DNA of 64,000 nucleotides from Sphagnum compactum. Its lineage: Eukaryota > Bryophyta > Sphagnopsida > Sphagnales. The position numbers and the translations under genes are program-made. Every line of letters starts with the position of its first letter. Position 1 is the stretch's first letter. The notes beneath the pieces are model-generated. The model made no database searches. It saw nothing but the letters and a program-made list of their open reading frames with translations, and had not been told where the DNA came from. Shown here piece by piece: positions 48,541-59,364 of the stretch. The stretch spans positions 11,900,271 through 11,964,270 of the forward strand of contig OZ234499.1 in assembly GCA_965153455.1 (NCBI GenBank). The letters run 5' to 3'.

Positions 48541-49184
48541 CAGGACACTCATGGTCATATAGTAAGCTCCTAGTGTATTTGCACAATGTGAGAAGCCTGA
48601 CTCAATATGTCAATTCCCACAATCAATGTTGCCTTCACAAATATCAAACTAAACATCCTATGTCAAGACTATAACATGAAAATCAATTAAAAATAATAAT
48701 ACCTCATCTGAAGGTAGACCACAAGCGGATATTGTAATCATGGGCTATGATATGGTTGGTGTCAGTTCCAAGCCTCCTCACTTTGGGCCATTTTAATGCA
48801 TGACTTGCTTAATTTAGTTAAGCAATAGTTAAGCAACCCTCCTGTACATTGTAAGTCTCCCCTTCCCCCCCCCAAAGCAACTTTTGCAATCTTGTAGCCA
48901 GTTTTTGAGGTTCTATTTCTTTGCTATTATGCATCCCACAGTACATGGATGCACATCTTAGAAGCTGGTGGCTCACTCACATCAGGTTTCATGAGTTCTC
49001 ACGACCCCGGCTGCATATGTTTACCTGAGAGAATCATGGGGTTGTTGTGTAATCAGCAGTAGAGCAGAGGATGGATAAAGAGAAGGGCAAGAGGATTTTC
49101 CTGGACTTTATTAGCTGAAGGATCTGGTAAAAGGAATTTTTTGAAATTCAGATTCAAAGAGGAGAAACTGATATGTGCCCCCCA
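48541..49184. other. Spacer between RhoGAP 3' flank and gypsy fragment
   Basis: No gene recognised. An exon-like stretch after catcccacag (start about 48942) ends at a gtttca donor near 48985. It could belong to the unidentified gene ending at 50450, but this is weak. Confidence 0.25.
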
Positions 49185-50116
49185 TCAGCAAAGCACAGGG
49201 TTTGGACATTTGAGAATCAAAAGAAGGGAACCGTAGGAAAGTCCACAACAAGCATGGTGAAAGTTTTGATGGCATCCAAATGTAATCTTGTATCTGTCCT
49301 CTGGAGCTATAGAGATTTGATGATATCCTGAATATCCATCTAAGAAAGAATATGTCTCATACCTTGCTATTGTGTTCAACATTTCATATGTGAAAAGTAA
49401 TGGGTATGGATCCTTCTTTGTGGTTACATTTAGTTTTTTAAAAACTATACAAATTCTCAACTTGCCATTTTTCTTGGGTACTATTATTATGGGTGATAAC
49501 AATGTAGTCTCCTCTACAGATTGAATGAATCCAATTGCTAACAACTTATCTATATCTTGTTTGACTGTTGTAGCATAGTTTGGATTTAATCGATACATGG
49601 CCTGATGTGCTAGTGGTATATCAATGTCCAATTCAATTTTGTGTTGTGCCAACTTTGGAGGAATCCCTTTCAAATCTTTTTATGTCCACGCAAAAACATC
49701 TTTGAATTCCTTCAACAGCTACTCCACTTCTAGCACGCTGCCTGTTTCCAACTGGGCATTAATCTTCACCATATGTGGTTTTGCGTCAGTTCCTAGATTG
49801 AGCTTCATCAATTGTTGATCTTCAATTAACGTCCATCCAACTATCTGCAATTCTTGTGCTTTGATTTTTGCTAGAGTTTCATCCATTGCAACATTCCATG
49901 GTTGATGACTATAGTACATCTCCGGATACACCTTATCCTCCAGAGCTACTTCTGGCTCATATCTGTTGCCGACTATCTTCTTTGTGCTCTATACTCCAAA
50001 TTCCTATTCTGGAATACTAGTCTTCACATTTATGGTTTTCACAGATTGAATTATCTCAAGTAAATTAATTGTTCCTATTGAGAACAGTTTTGGCTCTGTA
50101 GCAAAGATAATATCTT
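49185..50116 (-). mobile_element. Ty3/gypsy retrotransposon pol fragment
   Basis: Minus-strand translation gives the linker and the start of reverse transcriptase: FKDVFAW, GIPPKLAQHKIELD, AMYRLNPNYA, VKQDIDKLLAIGFIQ, SPIIIVPKKNGKLRICI, YSFLDGYSGYHQISIA and EDRYKITF. It stops before the YxDD catalytic box, and no integrase or LTR is seen. There is a stop in the linker (TAG near 49681) and another upstream (49990). It is a short relic that sits between the RhoGAP 3' flank and a second copy of that flank. Confidence 0.92.
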
Positions 50117-50124
50117 TTTCCCAG

Positions 50125-50450
50125 CGGCGGAAGCATTCATGGAAGGAGTAGAGAAAGTGATCTTGTTTGGAAGGGGAGAAGTGGAATTGAGCCAATCTAT
50201 ACTGGGAGTACTAAGGCAACTCCAAAAACATTCAGTGAACTCAAGTGCCCAGGCATGTCACTCTTCTAAACCAATTCAAGTGACATATGCTTTGGAGAAC
50301 CTGCCCTCTATCCACAAAGGGGTGCATGATCTTTTTAAGCTCTGTTTTGGAATGGCAGCTATGGATACGGTCAAGAAGAATGAGCGACATGAACTAAACG
50401 AGGAGTTCAGATTGAAGGTTTCTTGGGAAAACCCCAAAAACCGAACATAA
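50125..50450 (+). CDS. Unidentified terminal exon, about 108 codons
   Basis: An acceptor ttttcccag ends near 50123 and is followed by an open frame to TAA at 50448-50450. The peptide reads like real protein (GRGEVELSQSILGVLRQLQ, SSKPIQVTYALENLPS, DLFKLCFGMAAMD). The first internal ATG is at 50139. I do not recognise the family. The 130 bp after the stop hold two imperfect copies of a ~60-bp unit with gaggcat(t/c)gcaaatt, and then the copy of the RhoGAP 3' flank begins. It may be the last exon of a gene whose upstream part was displaced by the gypsy insertion. Confidence 0.4.
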
Positions 50451-50582
50451 TTTTACAGATTGCTTGAGGCATTGCAAATTTTTTGTATAGATTCCTTAGT
50501 GACGACTAGCTATAGATTGATTTGAGGCATCGCAAATTCTTTGTACAGATTCCTAGCTATAGATATGTTTAGAAGTTCAGAT

Positions 50583-50897
50583 GTTAAACAATTTTTGCTC
50601 CATGATACTTCTTGTAATAAGCTTGGACTTGAGGTCTTCACCTTTGCAATGTGCATTCTGGTGTAGCCTATCAGTACATGGGATGATCTCAAGTTTGGAA
50701 TCCGGAAACTTTTCTTTGCACTCTTCAATTCTCTGTGTATACTTGTGGTATCTCAGTAATCAATTTTCATGGTGAATCACAGATAAATTGTACTTGCAGG
50801 AGATGGACTAAATTTGGACTTGTGACTTGTAGCCCGCTAACTCTGTTATTGTTTTGTCATGCATCAGAGCAACTGTTTGTTATTGAGGCCTGTGACT
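50583..50897 (+). repeat. Second copy of the RhoGAP 3' flank
   Basis: Homologous to 48195-48540 in the same orientation, with about 30 bp of net deletion. Together with that copy it brackets the gypsy fragment and the unknown exon. Confidence 0.85.
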
Positions 50898-51663
50898 GTG
50901 ATCTGTCCTGGTGATGGATGTGCAGAATAAGCCAAGAAGTACCGCCACTAAAACAGCCAACATTGAGTTTCAGGAGTTGATGAGAGAAACTGTCCAAGTT
51001 TAGAAGCAGTATATGCAGATTAGGAAATCAAGCCCTAAGTTTTACTCTCCCCCTTTTTTTCTCTCTTGTCATCATCTTCCCAGTTTTGTGGTGACCTGGG
51101 AGAGTAAAATAATTTTGCACAAGATTGATGTGCAAAACAGAAAGCAAGAATGTATGCAGGTGTATGCAGATTCCCTTACAACTTTCCAATGGTTCAAAGG
51201 AGTGGAGGTGGCAGCTTTCAGGAAGAAACAGAAATGAACAACCCATTCAATCAAGGAGAAAATTAGGTTATGTGATTCAGAAACCCAACCAATGATTTCA
51301 ACACTCTACAATACAATCAGATCTTGTGAGTTTGAATTTTGAAACTTTATTCCAATGCAATCTGGTAAAACAGTTATCCAATGCAATCCAGGTGAAGCAA
51401 AGAAGGGAGCTTGGGTGAAAGCAAGGGGGAATCCCCAAAAAAGCAACAGGGATGAATGAGCTATAGCAACTTAGCTGAGCTAATGGTACCAAGCTGGTAA
51501 CAAAATTACTCTTGCAATACCAAGCAGTATGGAAAAGCTTGCAATCACCACACATCCTCAACCTTCCAATCATTCAGTAGTCTGATCATTAGTGGGAGAA
51601 AAGGGATCCTAAGATCTTGAGAAAGGGGGATAGAGGACCTTCTTCTCACACCACTACTCCAAA
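50898..51663. other. Intergenic DNA and 3' region of the desiccation-protein gene
   Basis: No frame with recognisable content. The right part is presumably the 3' UTR of the minus-strand gene that follows. Confidence 0.4.
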
Positions 51664-54027
51664 TCAATTCTTCTTCTCAGATTCATCTTCTCCATATTCC
51701 TTCTTCTCATCTACCTTTTTGTACTCCTTTGCTTTCTCCTTTTCCTCTTTTCCAACAGAGTTCTTCTCATACTCCTTGCCATCAATCTTCTTTTTTGCAT
51801 ACTCCTTTCCTTCCTTTTTATCCTCCTCCTCCTTTCTGTCATCAGTCTTCATCTCAGACTCCCCCTTTCCCTCAATCTTCTTTTTGCCAGACTCCTCCTT
51901 TTCCTCCTTGCCATTGCCCTCCTTCTCATACTGTTTGTACTCCCTTACATGTTCTTTATGCCCCTTCTTGTAGTGATGCTCGTTTTCATACTCCTCCTCA
52001 TGCTCTTTGTGCTCCTCCTTGTAGTGATGCTCCTTCTCAGACTTCTTCTCATGCTCTTTGTGCTCCTTCTCATTCTCCTCCTTCTCATGCTCCTTGTGCT
52101 CCTTCTCATGGTGATGCTCCTTCTCATACTCCTTCTTCTCATGCTCCTTGTGCTCCTTCTCATGGTGATGCTCCTTCTCATACTCCTCCTTCTCATGCTC
52201 CTTGTGCTCCTTCTCATGGTGATGCTCCTTCTCATACTCCTCCTTCTCATGCTCCTTGTGCTCCTTCTCATAGTGATGCTCCTTCTCATACTCCTTTGTA
52301 GATTCCTTGCCACCATGCAAGTATGCCTGAGCTATCTTTCCACGGCCACCTTTGGGATAAAAACCACCTGGTTTAGAAGCAGTTCCTGTGCCATAAACTG
52401 TTGCAAATACTTGCGCAGGAGTCCGGCCATATGCTAAGGAGTCCTTATCAGCAGACAAAATATTACCCTTTGTCAAGCCCTCTGGTCCAAGGGGTCTTGG
52501 CACCACCAACCCCTCATCCAAAAATGCATGGCTGAGTTCATTCCTCAGAGAAGAGATTTTGTCAGTGAACTCAGCGACAGTAATACTATATGGCTTCACC
52601 TCTTCATGCCTCTTTTGGTAAAGAAAAGTGCGGATTACTGCATCTTGTCCTGATTCAACACCCAATAATCCTGCCACAAGCTGGTTGGAAAAACATTCAC
52701 AGCACTTCATATCAATTCATGTGAATTATATAAGCGCGTATAGTAGCTCTGTCTGACGCCTTTGATCAACTGCTCAAACCTAGAGATAGTAAATGATTTG
52801 TCTGATGCAATCTGAGGAGCGGATCATTGTTCAAAATCTGCTCATGATTTGCACAAATCAATCAATCTGCAGTAAATGTAAAAAATCAACTTAATACTGG
52901 GAATTGGATTAATCTTTTGAAGTGGCACAATCAGGAGAGGTACAAGAGGTTGTTGATTATGGTGTTATTTTGTGGTATTTGTAATTTTTGTGATTTACCT
53001 TCTTAGCTTCCTTGCTCAGCAGAAGGGGATTTGCACCCACGTAACCAGTGAGACCCACATATGGAATTGTGTAAGCTGATATTACGTAGTTGAGACCGTT
53101 GCAATATGGATCAAATGGAGGTTTGAGCTCCTTCCCTATTACTTTATCAAACAGCTTGGCCCATGTATTCTTGCTCACATCCAGCAACGGTCTTGGGAAT
53201 GCATACTCCTTTAATCCCTTGTGAATCGCCCTGTCCATCAAAATTCATAACCCAGTTAGTTCATCAGCAGCCTGAAGGATCATGATCAAAAATTGAGCCA
53301 CGAATAAAAAACTGTGAAAATTGAATCACAAATCAGATTCCATGCTACAAAATTGAATAAAAAACTGGGTGATTGAATCGCAAATCAGTTCAGTGCTGCT
53401 AAAAACACACAGAATCCTCTAATAGACATGTGAACAAACATACCCATCAAATCAAACAGAATCCTTAAATAAGTTCAGGAACAAACACAACCCATGAAAC
53501 CATTGACAAAGAGTAGCAAAATGCAACAGAAAGTTGATTAAAGCCTCAGGCAGAAAATATGATCATCAAAGTGGTGGCATCACAGAAAATGGCATTCAAA
53601 TAAAGATTAAAAGTTTCTGAATTTCATGTGAGAAACTGAGAAATTCTCTTCACCTGAGATGGCCTACTTCCTGAAGACCAAATTGAAAGAAAACATCAGC
53701 AAGCAAAGGTGGAAGATTAGCTTTCTGTACACCAATTGGGTGTGGTCCACCCTTTGCCAGGTAAGGAGCAAACTTGTCCAACCCTTTCCCAACACTAGAC
53801 CACAAGAAAAACTCAGCTTCCAAATACTCCAAATTGAGAGCTACTTGAATGAGTTCTTTGTCCCACACAGTGAGATTTTTCACTTTCTCAAAACTCTTAT
53901 GATAAGTTTCTTCTTCTTCTTTTTGCTCCTTTTCAACAACACAATGTGCCTCTAATGCAATCACCACACAGCTCATTGCAACAGCAAACATCAACAAACA
54001 CATAACATAATTCTTGAAGAAATCCAT
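51664..54027 (-). CDS. PCC13-62-type desiccation-related protein with a long Lys/Glu/His tail, three exons
   Basis: Minus-strand exons 54027-53654, 53230-52999 and 52680-51664 join in frame (GT-AG introns of 423 and 318 bp) to give 540 residues. Residues 1-28 form a hydrophobic signal peptide. Residues about 60-323 are the ferritin-like desiccation domain: LNLEYLEAEFFLW, GLDKFAPYLAKGGPHPIGVQ, FQFGLQEVGHLR, FPRPLLDVS, PPFDPY, YVGLTGYVGANP, LVAGLLGVESGQDAVIR, EGLVVP and GGFYPKG. Known members are about 300-320 residues and rise in drying tissue. Here exon 3 continues for about 217 residues of Lys, Glu, His and Tyr, including four near-perfect 18-residue units (core EKEHHHEKEHKEHEKEEY), and ends in TGA. 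The tail resembles LEA or dehydrin disordered chains and its His clusters could bind metal (inference). The plus-strand frames here are shadows of the repeat. Confidence 0.93.
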
Positions 54028-55298
54028 TTTCTACTCTCAATCTCCCTCTCCCACCACAGCCCCAAAATTCTCTCACTACTGCACTCCAACTGCAAAACAA
54101 TCCCCAACTGATGGGTTCTCAGACTTCCAAATCTCCAATCAGAATTAGCCACAGAAGAAGCTTGAACAGAAGCTTGCACAGAAGCTCAGGCAAGCTTGTG
54201 GAGAAGCTTGCAAGATATTATTACGAAATGACTGAAGCCTGCAATCCAGCTTGCAGGTATTGCCCAATTCTTATACTCCTCCTTTCTCCTTCAATTCCTT
54301 GAATTTCAGTTTGCATGCAAGCTTTGTACCTGATATGATTCCTTTGCAGTTTGGAGAATCCTAACTGAAGCTCCCTCCTGAACTGAAGTTCCTTCAACTT
54401 CTCTTGGTTTGAACTCTACTGCTGCTGCTGCTTTGCATGTGGTTGTAATCTATGAGGGTCACACACTGTGAATTCTACATGCAGCTCTCCCATGCAAAGC
54501 TGAATGTTTGTAGCCATGCAGATCAACTTCGTAATTTGTAGCCATGCAAGCTTATAGCAACGATGATGCTTGGCAGACTCATGATGCTTGCAGTAGTAGT
54601 AGTAGTAGTAATAGTAGAAGAAGCCTTAGTACTGTTTTGTTTTCCTGCATGTCATGAAAACAAAACAAAAACTGCATTTGTTTTACGGGTAACAAAATTT
54701 GCCCAATTTCCTTTGGGTGTTTCATCAGCAAAACAAACCTGATCCAGAATCTACCACGCCTGAAATCACGAAAAATTCATCGTGAGAGAAAAGGGTTTAG
54801 TGGTAGCAGCAGAAACGATTCAATATGTAACCACCAAAAGAAAAAAAACAGCTAAGAAATTCTGTGCGCTGGAAAAAAGAAAAGCTCGAACAAAGCGAAA
54901 AAGGGTTTAGGGTTCACAGTCTCAAACTGAACTGTGCTCCTTGTCGCTTCCGAATTTGCAATTTCGCGAGGTTTGTTCTTCCTCGAACTGGTTGCAAACA
55001 AATAATGCAGGGTTTGTTTTTTAGGGTTTAAGGAGCTTGTTGTGGAATTACTTCCATGTTGTAAACTGATTATTGAACAATTTTTTCAAAAAAAATTAAA
55101 TTTAAAATTCTCCTGTTTTAAAATTTTGTGTCATAAACATGTTTAGTGTTTTGGGATTGATAACCTACCCTGGATGATAACTGGGTCATCTGAGTAGGTT
55201 ATTAAAACTTGAAAAAACATTCAATACCAGGCGGGGTAGGGTATTTGATGGTCTTTTTAAAATAAAAAAAACACAAGGGCTGTGTCACCACCCTGCAC
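54028..55298. other. Promoter side of the desiccation gene and intergenic DNA
   Basis: Contains a cluster of agaagcttg units (54155-54212) and a short (agt)n repeat near 54592-54618. A + strand frame at 54111-54302 has no recognised content. No further gene is supported. Confidence 0.4.
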
Positions 55299-55612
55299 AG
55301 CCTTGCCATTTTACATTAAAACGTATCTTAATGCAAAAGAAGAGTTTTGGAAATTCAAATATTTCACCATGCAAAAATATAATCTAAAGGAAACCCAAAT
55401 CCTTCAAGATATCATAACTCTATAACCATTTATCTCAAGTTTCAACACAAGCCAAAATATCATCATCTTTCAAAAATCCTCATATAAAAAATAAAAATAG
55501 ACCTATTATTATTATTACCTAGGGGTCAAGCCACAATCCCCCTTAAGCTACTATTATACTCTTTAATGAATCTAAACACAACAATATCCTTGCCTTGGTA
55601 GTATGCAAGGCC
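55299..55612 (+). mobile_element. MITE-like element, second long copy
   Basis: About 314 bp, collinear with 28015-28378, with ends agccttgcc and tgcaaggcc (one mismatch each from the perfect ends of the other copy). Shared internal blocks include caagtttcaacacaagcc, tcaaaaatcctcatata and attattacctagggg. Confidence 0.7.
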
Positions 55613-56028
55613 AATAAATACCCGGCTGGTAGGCCATTGATACCCAGCCCCAGACCTGGGCCGGTTACCCGGGCCAGAAAGCAATAACTGGCCGGCCAAT
55701 TACACTGGTCTAGCCAGCCATTGCGCCAAAATAGTTTCCTGCCACAGTTTCAGGACTATGATGACCGCGCTTCAAAGTTCCGGTAGAGCTTTCCGGTTCA
55801 GTGCTGGAGATTAGGGAGTTTAAGAAGCGCATGGATTCTGGAACTCAATGGGACGAGAAGTAAATGACCATAGTTTGTGCTGAGCTGCTGCTACTCCACT
55901 CACCAGTTCATGATCTCAACTTCAAAGGCCATGAAAGGTGCTCAAGATCTTCTGAATCGCCTGTTATCTCTAGGTGTAAATCATGTCCTTAGCTTTTGAC
56001 CCCAGAAAAAAAGCTTTGATTCTCACAC

Positions 56029-56033
56029 AAAAG
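56029..56033. repeat. Target-site duplication of the copia element (left)
   Basis: aaaag directly before the first base of the left LTR; the same five bases follow the right LTR at 63884-63888. Confidence 0.85.
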
Positions 56034-56154
56034 TGTAGAAAATGCAAAGCTTTATTATCTTCAAAGCACTTACATGAACAACAACAACATGGAATGGAAT
56101 CCTTTCTACATATATGTCTGTAGTGTAATGATCCTGGACGTAGCAATGGTAATG
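56034..56154 (-). mobile_element. 3' LTR of the copia element, outer part
   Basis: Starts tgtagaaaatgcaaagcttt, as does the right LTR at 63565, and follows it to gtagcaatggtaatg. The LTR is then interrupted and resumes at 58577. Confidence 0.9.
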
Positions 56155-56239
56155 TATCTGTATTCTCTGTATCATATGAGGCACTAACCCACCAGAAACA
56201 CCACACATGGAAGAGCCAAAAGGAGTGAGGAAAAGGTAC

Positions 56240-56367
56240 CTCTTCCATGACAGTATTTGCAGCGCTTGTGCTCTTGTTGATTCACATTGTTCAACTCTAC
56301 AACCATGAATGACGTGATGACTCCCATAGCTCCTCCAAAAATTGATGCCACAATTGGGTCAACTTCA
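56240..56367 (-). pseudogene. OR: ORANGE (OR) exon fragment, copy 1
   Basis: ORANGE is a plastid DnaJ-zinc-finger-like chaperone that stabilises phytoene synthase. The 128-nt exon lies between gggttgcag and agag|gtacct. It encodes SEVDPIVASIFGGAMGVI, MVVELNNV and QQEHKRCKYCHG, matching the second membrane helix and first CxxC of the family. The remaining exons are absent nearby, so it is an isolated fragment. The frame is intact. Confidence 0.8.
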
Positions 56368-56736
56368 CTGCAACCCCCCACCTAGCAATATCAAGTTTAG
56401 GAGCACATACACCCAACCAAGATGCTCAACCACACCCACGTTCAAGAGGACATGATCCTCAAGTGACCCAGATCTAGCACATCGAGCACATGCCAAGTAC
56501 CCTGCATGGTTTCCACTTGCCAAATAGAATCATGAATTGGTGTTAAGTCTCCAACAAACAGAATGAATCTTTTGATTATCAAATAGAATATGTATCTGTA
56601 TTCTCTATGTCATTTGAGTATCAGGCAACCCTTTCCTAGTCAAACAAAACCAATTTAGTTTTAAAGAATCATATGAAGCACTAACCCACCAGAAACACCA
56701 CACATGGAAGAGCCAAAAGGAATGAAGAAGAAGTAC

Positions 56737-56864
56737 TTGTGCCATGACAGTATTTGTAGCACTTGTGCTCTTGTTGTTTCACATTGTTCAACTCTACAAC
56801 CATGAGTGACGTGATGACTCCCACAGCTCCTCTAAAAAATGATGCCACAATTGGGTCAACTTCA
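56737..56864 (-). pseudogene. OR: ORANGE (OR) exon fragment, copy 2
   Basis: Second copy 497 bp from the first, with the same 128-nt length and acceptor. It encodes SEVDPIVASFFRGAVGVI, MVVELNNVKQQEHK and CYKYCHGT. It is closer to the family consensus at VKQQEHK, but copy 1 keeps RCKYC. The base before the donor is A instead of G (aca a|gtactt). Flanking intron sequence is duplicated too, so a genomic segment was duplicated, not a cDNA. Confidence 0.8.
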
Positions 56865-58576
56865 CTGCAACCCCCCACCCAGCAATCTCAAGTTTAGGAG
56901 CGCATACAACCTCCTAAGTCAAGACTTCACTGCTAGATAACCATCAAAACGACTCCTTGCTGGTCCTACTTTGTTGTTTTCTTCATGGAAATGAAAGGTT
57001 TGGAGGATAAACCTCAAAATGGTCCAAAATCAAAAAATTGTTTTTAATGGGCCAAGTGGGCAAATGTGTCATTCATTGGAAGTCGCACAGTACCCCCTGC
57101 ATACGGCCCACAATGGCACTCCTCTAGTGCTACAAGAAGAAGGCCATCAACTTCAGATCCAAACAAAAGCTAGTCACATGGCCTGTACTTAACATCCTGC
57201 ACCCACTCAACCCTTCATCCTGACTTCAAAAAATATCCCAGACAACACAAACCTTGCATCACATATTTCATCATGTTGGATTTCCGTCATTGGAACACTG
57301 TCCATGGTTAGAAGACTTATTCACCTTTCAAGTGCTCAACACACTCATTGATTAGTCTAGCCTTTAACCCCATTCTTTGAAGGAGAATCAAAAGTCAAAG
57401 TCTTTTAGAGTGCATATCTAGCTTCAGAAATCTATAACTTTTTGAAGATTTTGTCTCCTTTCACCAGAAAAGATTCAGTGCTAAAATCATGTCATCTATC
57501 GTTTGCTGGTACAATGCTTGCAGAATAGGTGGAAGGGAAACAAACCGTGTGAACATGTTTGCCATGTTTTGTGAATGCAAGCAGTCTCTTCTCCCCCTCC
57601 TGCAATTGCACCACAATCTATGATCGTCAAACAAACATAACTACATTCAATCAACATTACATGATCAATCATCAATGATAAAATTCAGGCAACTGATTAC
57701 AGCATCAGAATGTCCAATGAGAGGCTACAAACCTGCTACTGAAAATATGCAAAGAAGTCAGTCCAGGAGCTATGCACTTTCACCGCCACATATCTACCCA
57801 CCTTGCTCTTGAACATGAAAACTCCATCTCATTCATGCTTACCGTCTCATCACTACCAATATTCAGTGGCTCCTGGAAGTCTGATTTTGTCAACCTGCAA
57901 ATGGAACTAAGGATCTCATAAACCTAGAGAGACATTATCTTTTCCCATAAGAATCACTAACTAATTCAAGCAAAAAAATTGCAAAAATCTCCACTCAACC
58001 CTGTGTCTACATACATACTTTCCTGCCATGACCACCTGAAAAACAATAGAGGAGAGAATTGTGTCCGGAGCCACATTTGTCCAAGCAACTTGAGGTTTTG
58101 ATAAGGTTATAAAAAGCATGGGTGCGGTCGAATGGACCCCGCACCATCACCGCAGTTAATGTTGATTCAAACTAATAGTAGACTTTGGGGAGGGAGGGGG
58201 GCTGGTATAGCGAAATAAGTGCATACCTTTTTGTCCCACATCCTAAGTAACTGGTCTTTCATTTTGGCCCTGATGATGACCGGCTTGTGAGGGGTAAAGG
58301 TCAGGCCAAAAATAGTGATAAACTTTTTTGGGAGAGGAGAAAGTTCATGCAGCCAATGGGAAGGCCCATTTTTTCCTTTTAAGTTTGGGGGGCGGGGGAT
58401 TTAGAGGAGGATATTTTTCAGGTTTCCCTGGTTCCATTACGTTGACCATCCCCCACCATCCGCTCACTTTGACTGGGGCCCTCAAGGGAAAGGGGGGGGG
58501 GGGTGTGGGGGGGGGGCTCAAGCCAATCATGAATTATCGCATCAAGCCACCGACACCCATTTCTTTATAGTAGTAG

Positions 58577-58818
58577 ATGTCTATAGTGTAATGATCCTGG
58601 ACGTAGCAGTGGTAATGGTCAGTGGTGATGGTCGGCGGTATTTAACTAAAAGAAAAAAAACTAACTACTACTAATAACTAATACTTGAACTTATGTGACT
58701 CTTCATGTAACAACTACTACATTCTTAGTTTTGAGAGAGTCACATGTCCCCATAACTCACAAAGAATCAAATAATAAATATGCTAAAATGATCAGGATTG
58801 CTAAATAATTCTCCTACC
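58577..58818 (-). mobile_element. 3' LTR of the copia element, inner part
   Basis: Collinear with the right LTR from atgtc...gtagcagtggtaatgg to ctaaataattctcctacc. The terminal CA expected from the right LTR is CC here. Confidence 0.9.
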
Positions 58819-58826
58819 CCACCCCT
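58815..58826 (-). other. Polypurine tract of the copia element
   Basis: Minus-strand purine-rich aggggtggggta abuts the inner edge of the 3' LTR, the expected place for plus-strand priming. Confidence 0.7.
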
Positions 58827-58999
58827 AATCCTGACTTTCTGGGAGTGAAGTATTTTTCAATCTAGTGATGAAATTTTTTTTAAAAAAAAGATTATTATTA
58901 TTATTATTTTAAAATTTATGAACTACTTGAAAAAATCCTTCAACCCATGGTCCAAACTATTGATGATTTCTATTGGCAGATGTCACAATTTTATGATTA

Positions 59000-59296
59000 T
59001 TAGATTAATTCATCCAAGTTTGTTATTCCTAATTGTTTCCTTGATTCTACAAATTTCAGTTTTCCCATTGGCTTTGTCAGCATGTCCATTTCTTGCTTTG
59101 TTGTTGGAATGTATGCAACTTCCACGTCTCCAATGGCAACATGCTCCCTAATGTAATGATGTTCAATCTCAATGTGTTTTGTTCTTGCAAGATAAACAAG
59201 GTTCTTCACAAGTTTTATTCTAGATTGGTTGTCACAAAATAACCTAGTTGGTCCTTCTTGCAATATGTGCATATCAGCTAGTAAGTTCATAACCAC
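59000..59296 (-). pseudogene. Copia RNase H domain
   Basis: Encodes FCDNQSRIKLVKN, RTKHIEIEHHYIREHV and AYIPTTKQEMDMLTKP, the usual copia C-terminus. The CDN aspartate is present. The frame connects to the upstream region only through a frameshift. Confidence 0.92.
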
Positions 59297-59364
59297 ACAA
59301 TTTCTTTGGCTCCTTCTGCTAAAGTCCGGTATTTTGCTTCAATGGTTGACATTGCAATAGTTGG

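Larger units (their letters stand above)
56155..58576. mobile_element. 2.4-kb insertion in the 3' LTR carrying ORANGE gene fragments
   Basis: The LTR sequence is split here. The 41 bp before the insertion (56114-56154) recur with two changes right after it (58577-58617). The insert contains the two ORANGE exon copies, a segment without recognisable genes (56900-58300) and G-rich runs at 58489-58517. No transposase, inverted ends or LTRs of its own were seen. A captured-gene transposon or a repair-derived insertion are both possible. Confidence 0.75.

Noticed and set aside
51729-52437. Long + strand open frames rich in Ser/Pro/His and in Leu opposite the desiccation gene
   Set aside because: They are reverse-strand readings of the Lys/Glu/His codon repeat and have no homology or splice support.
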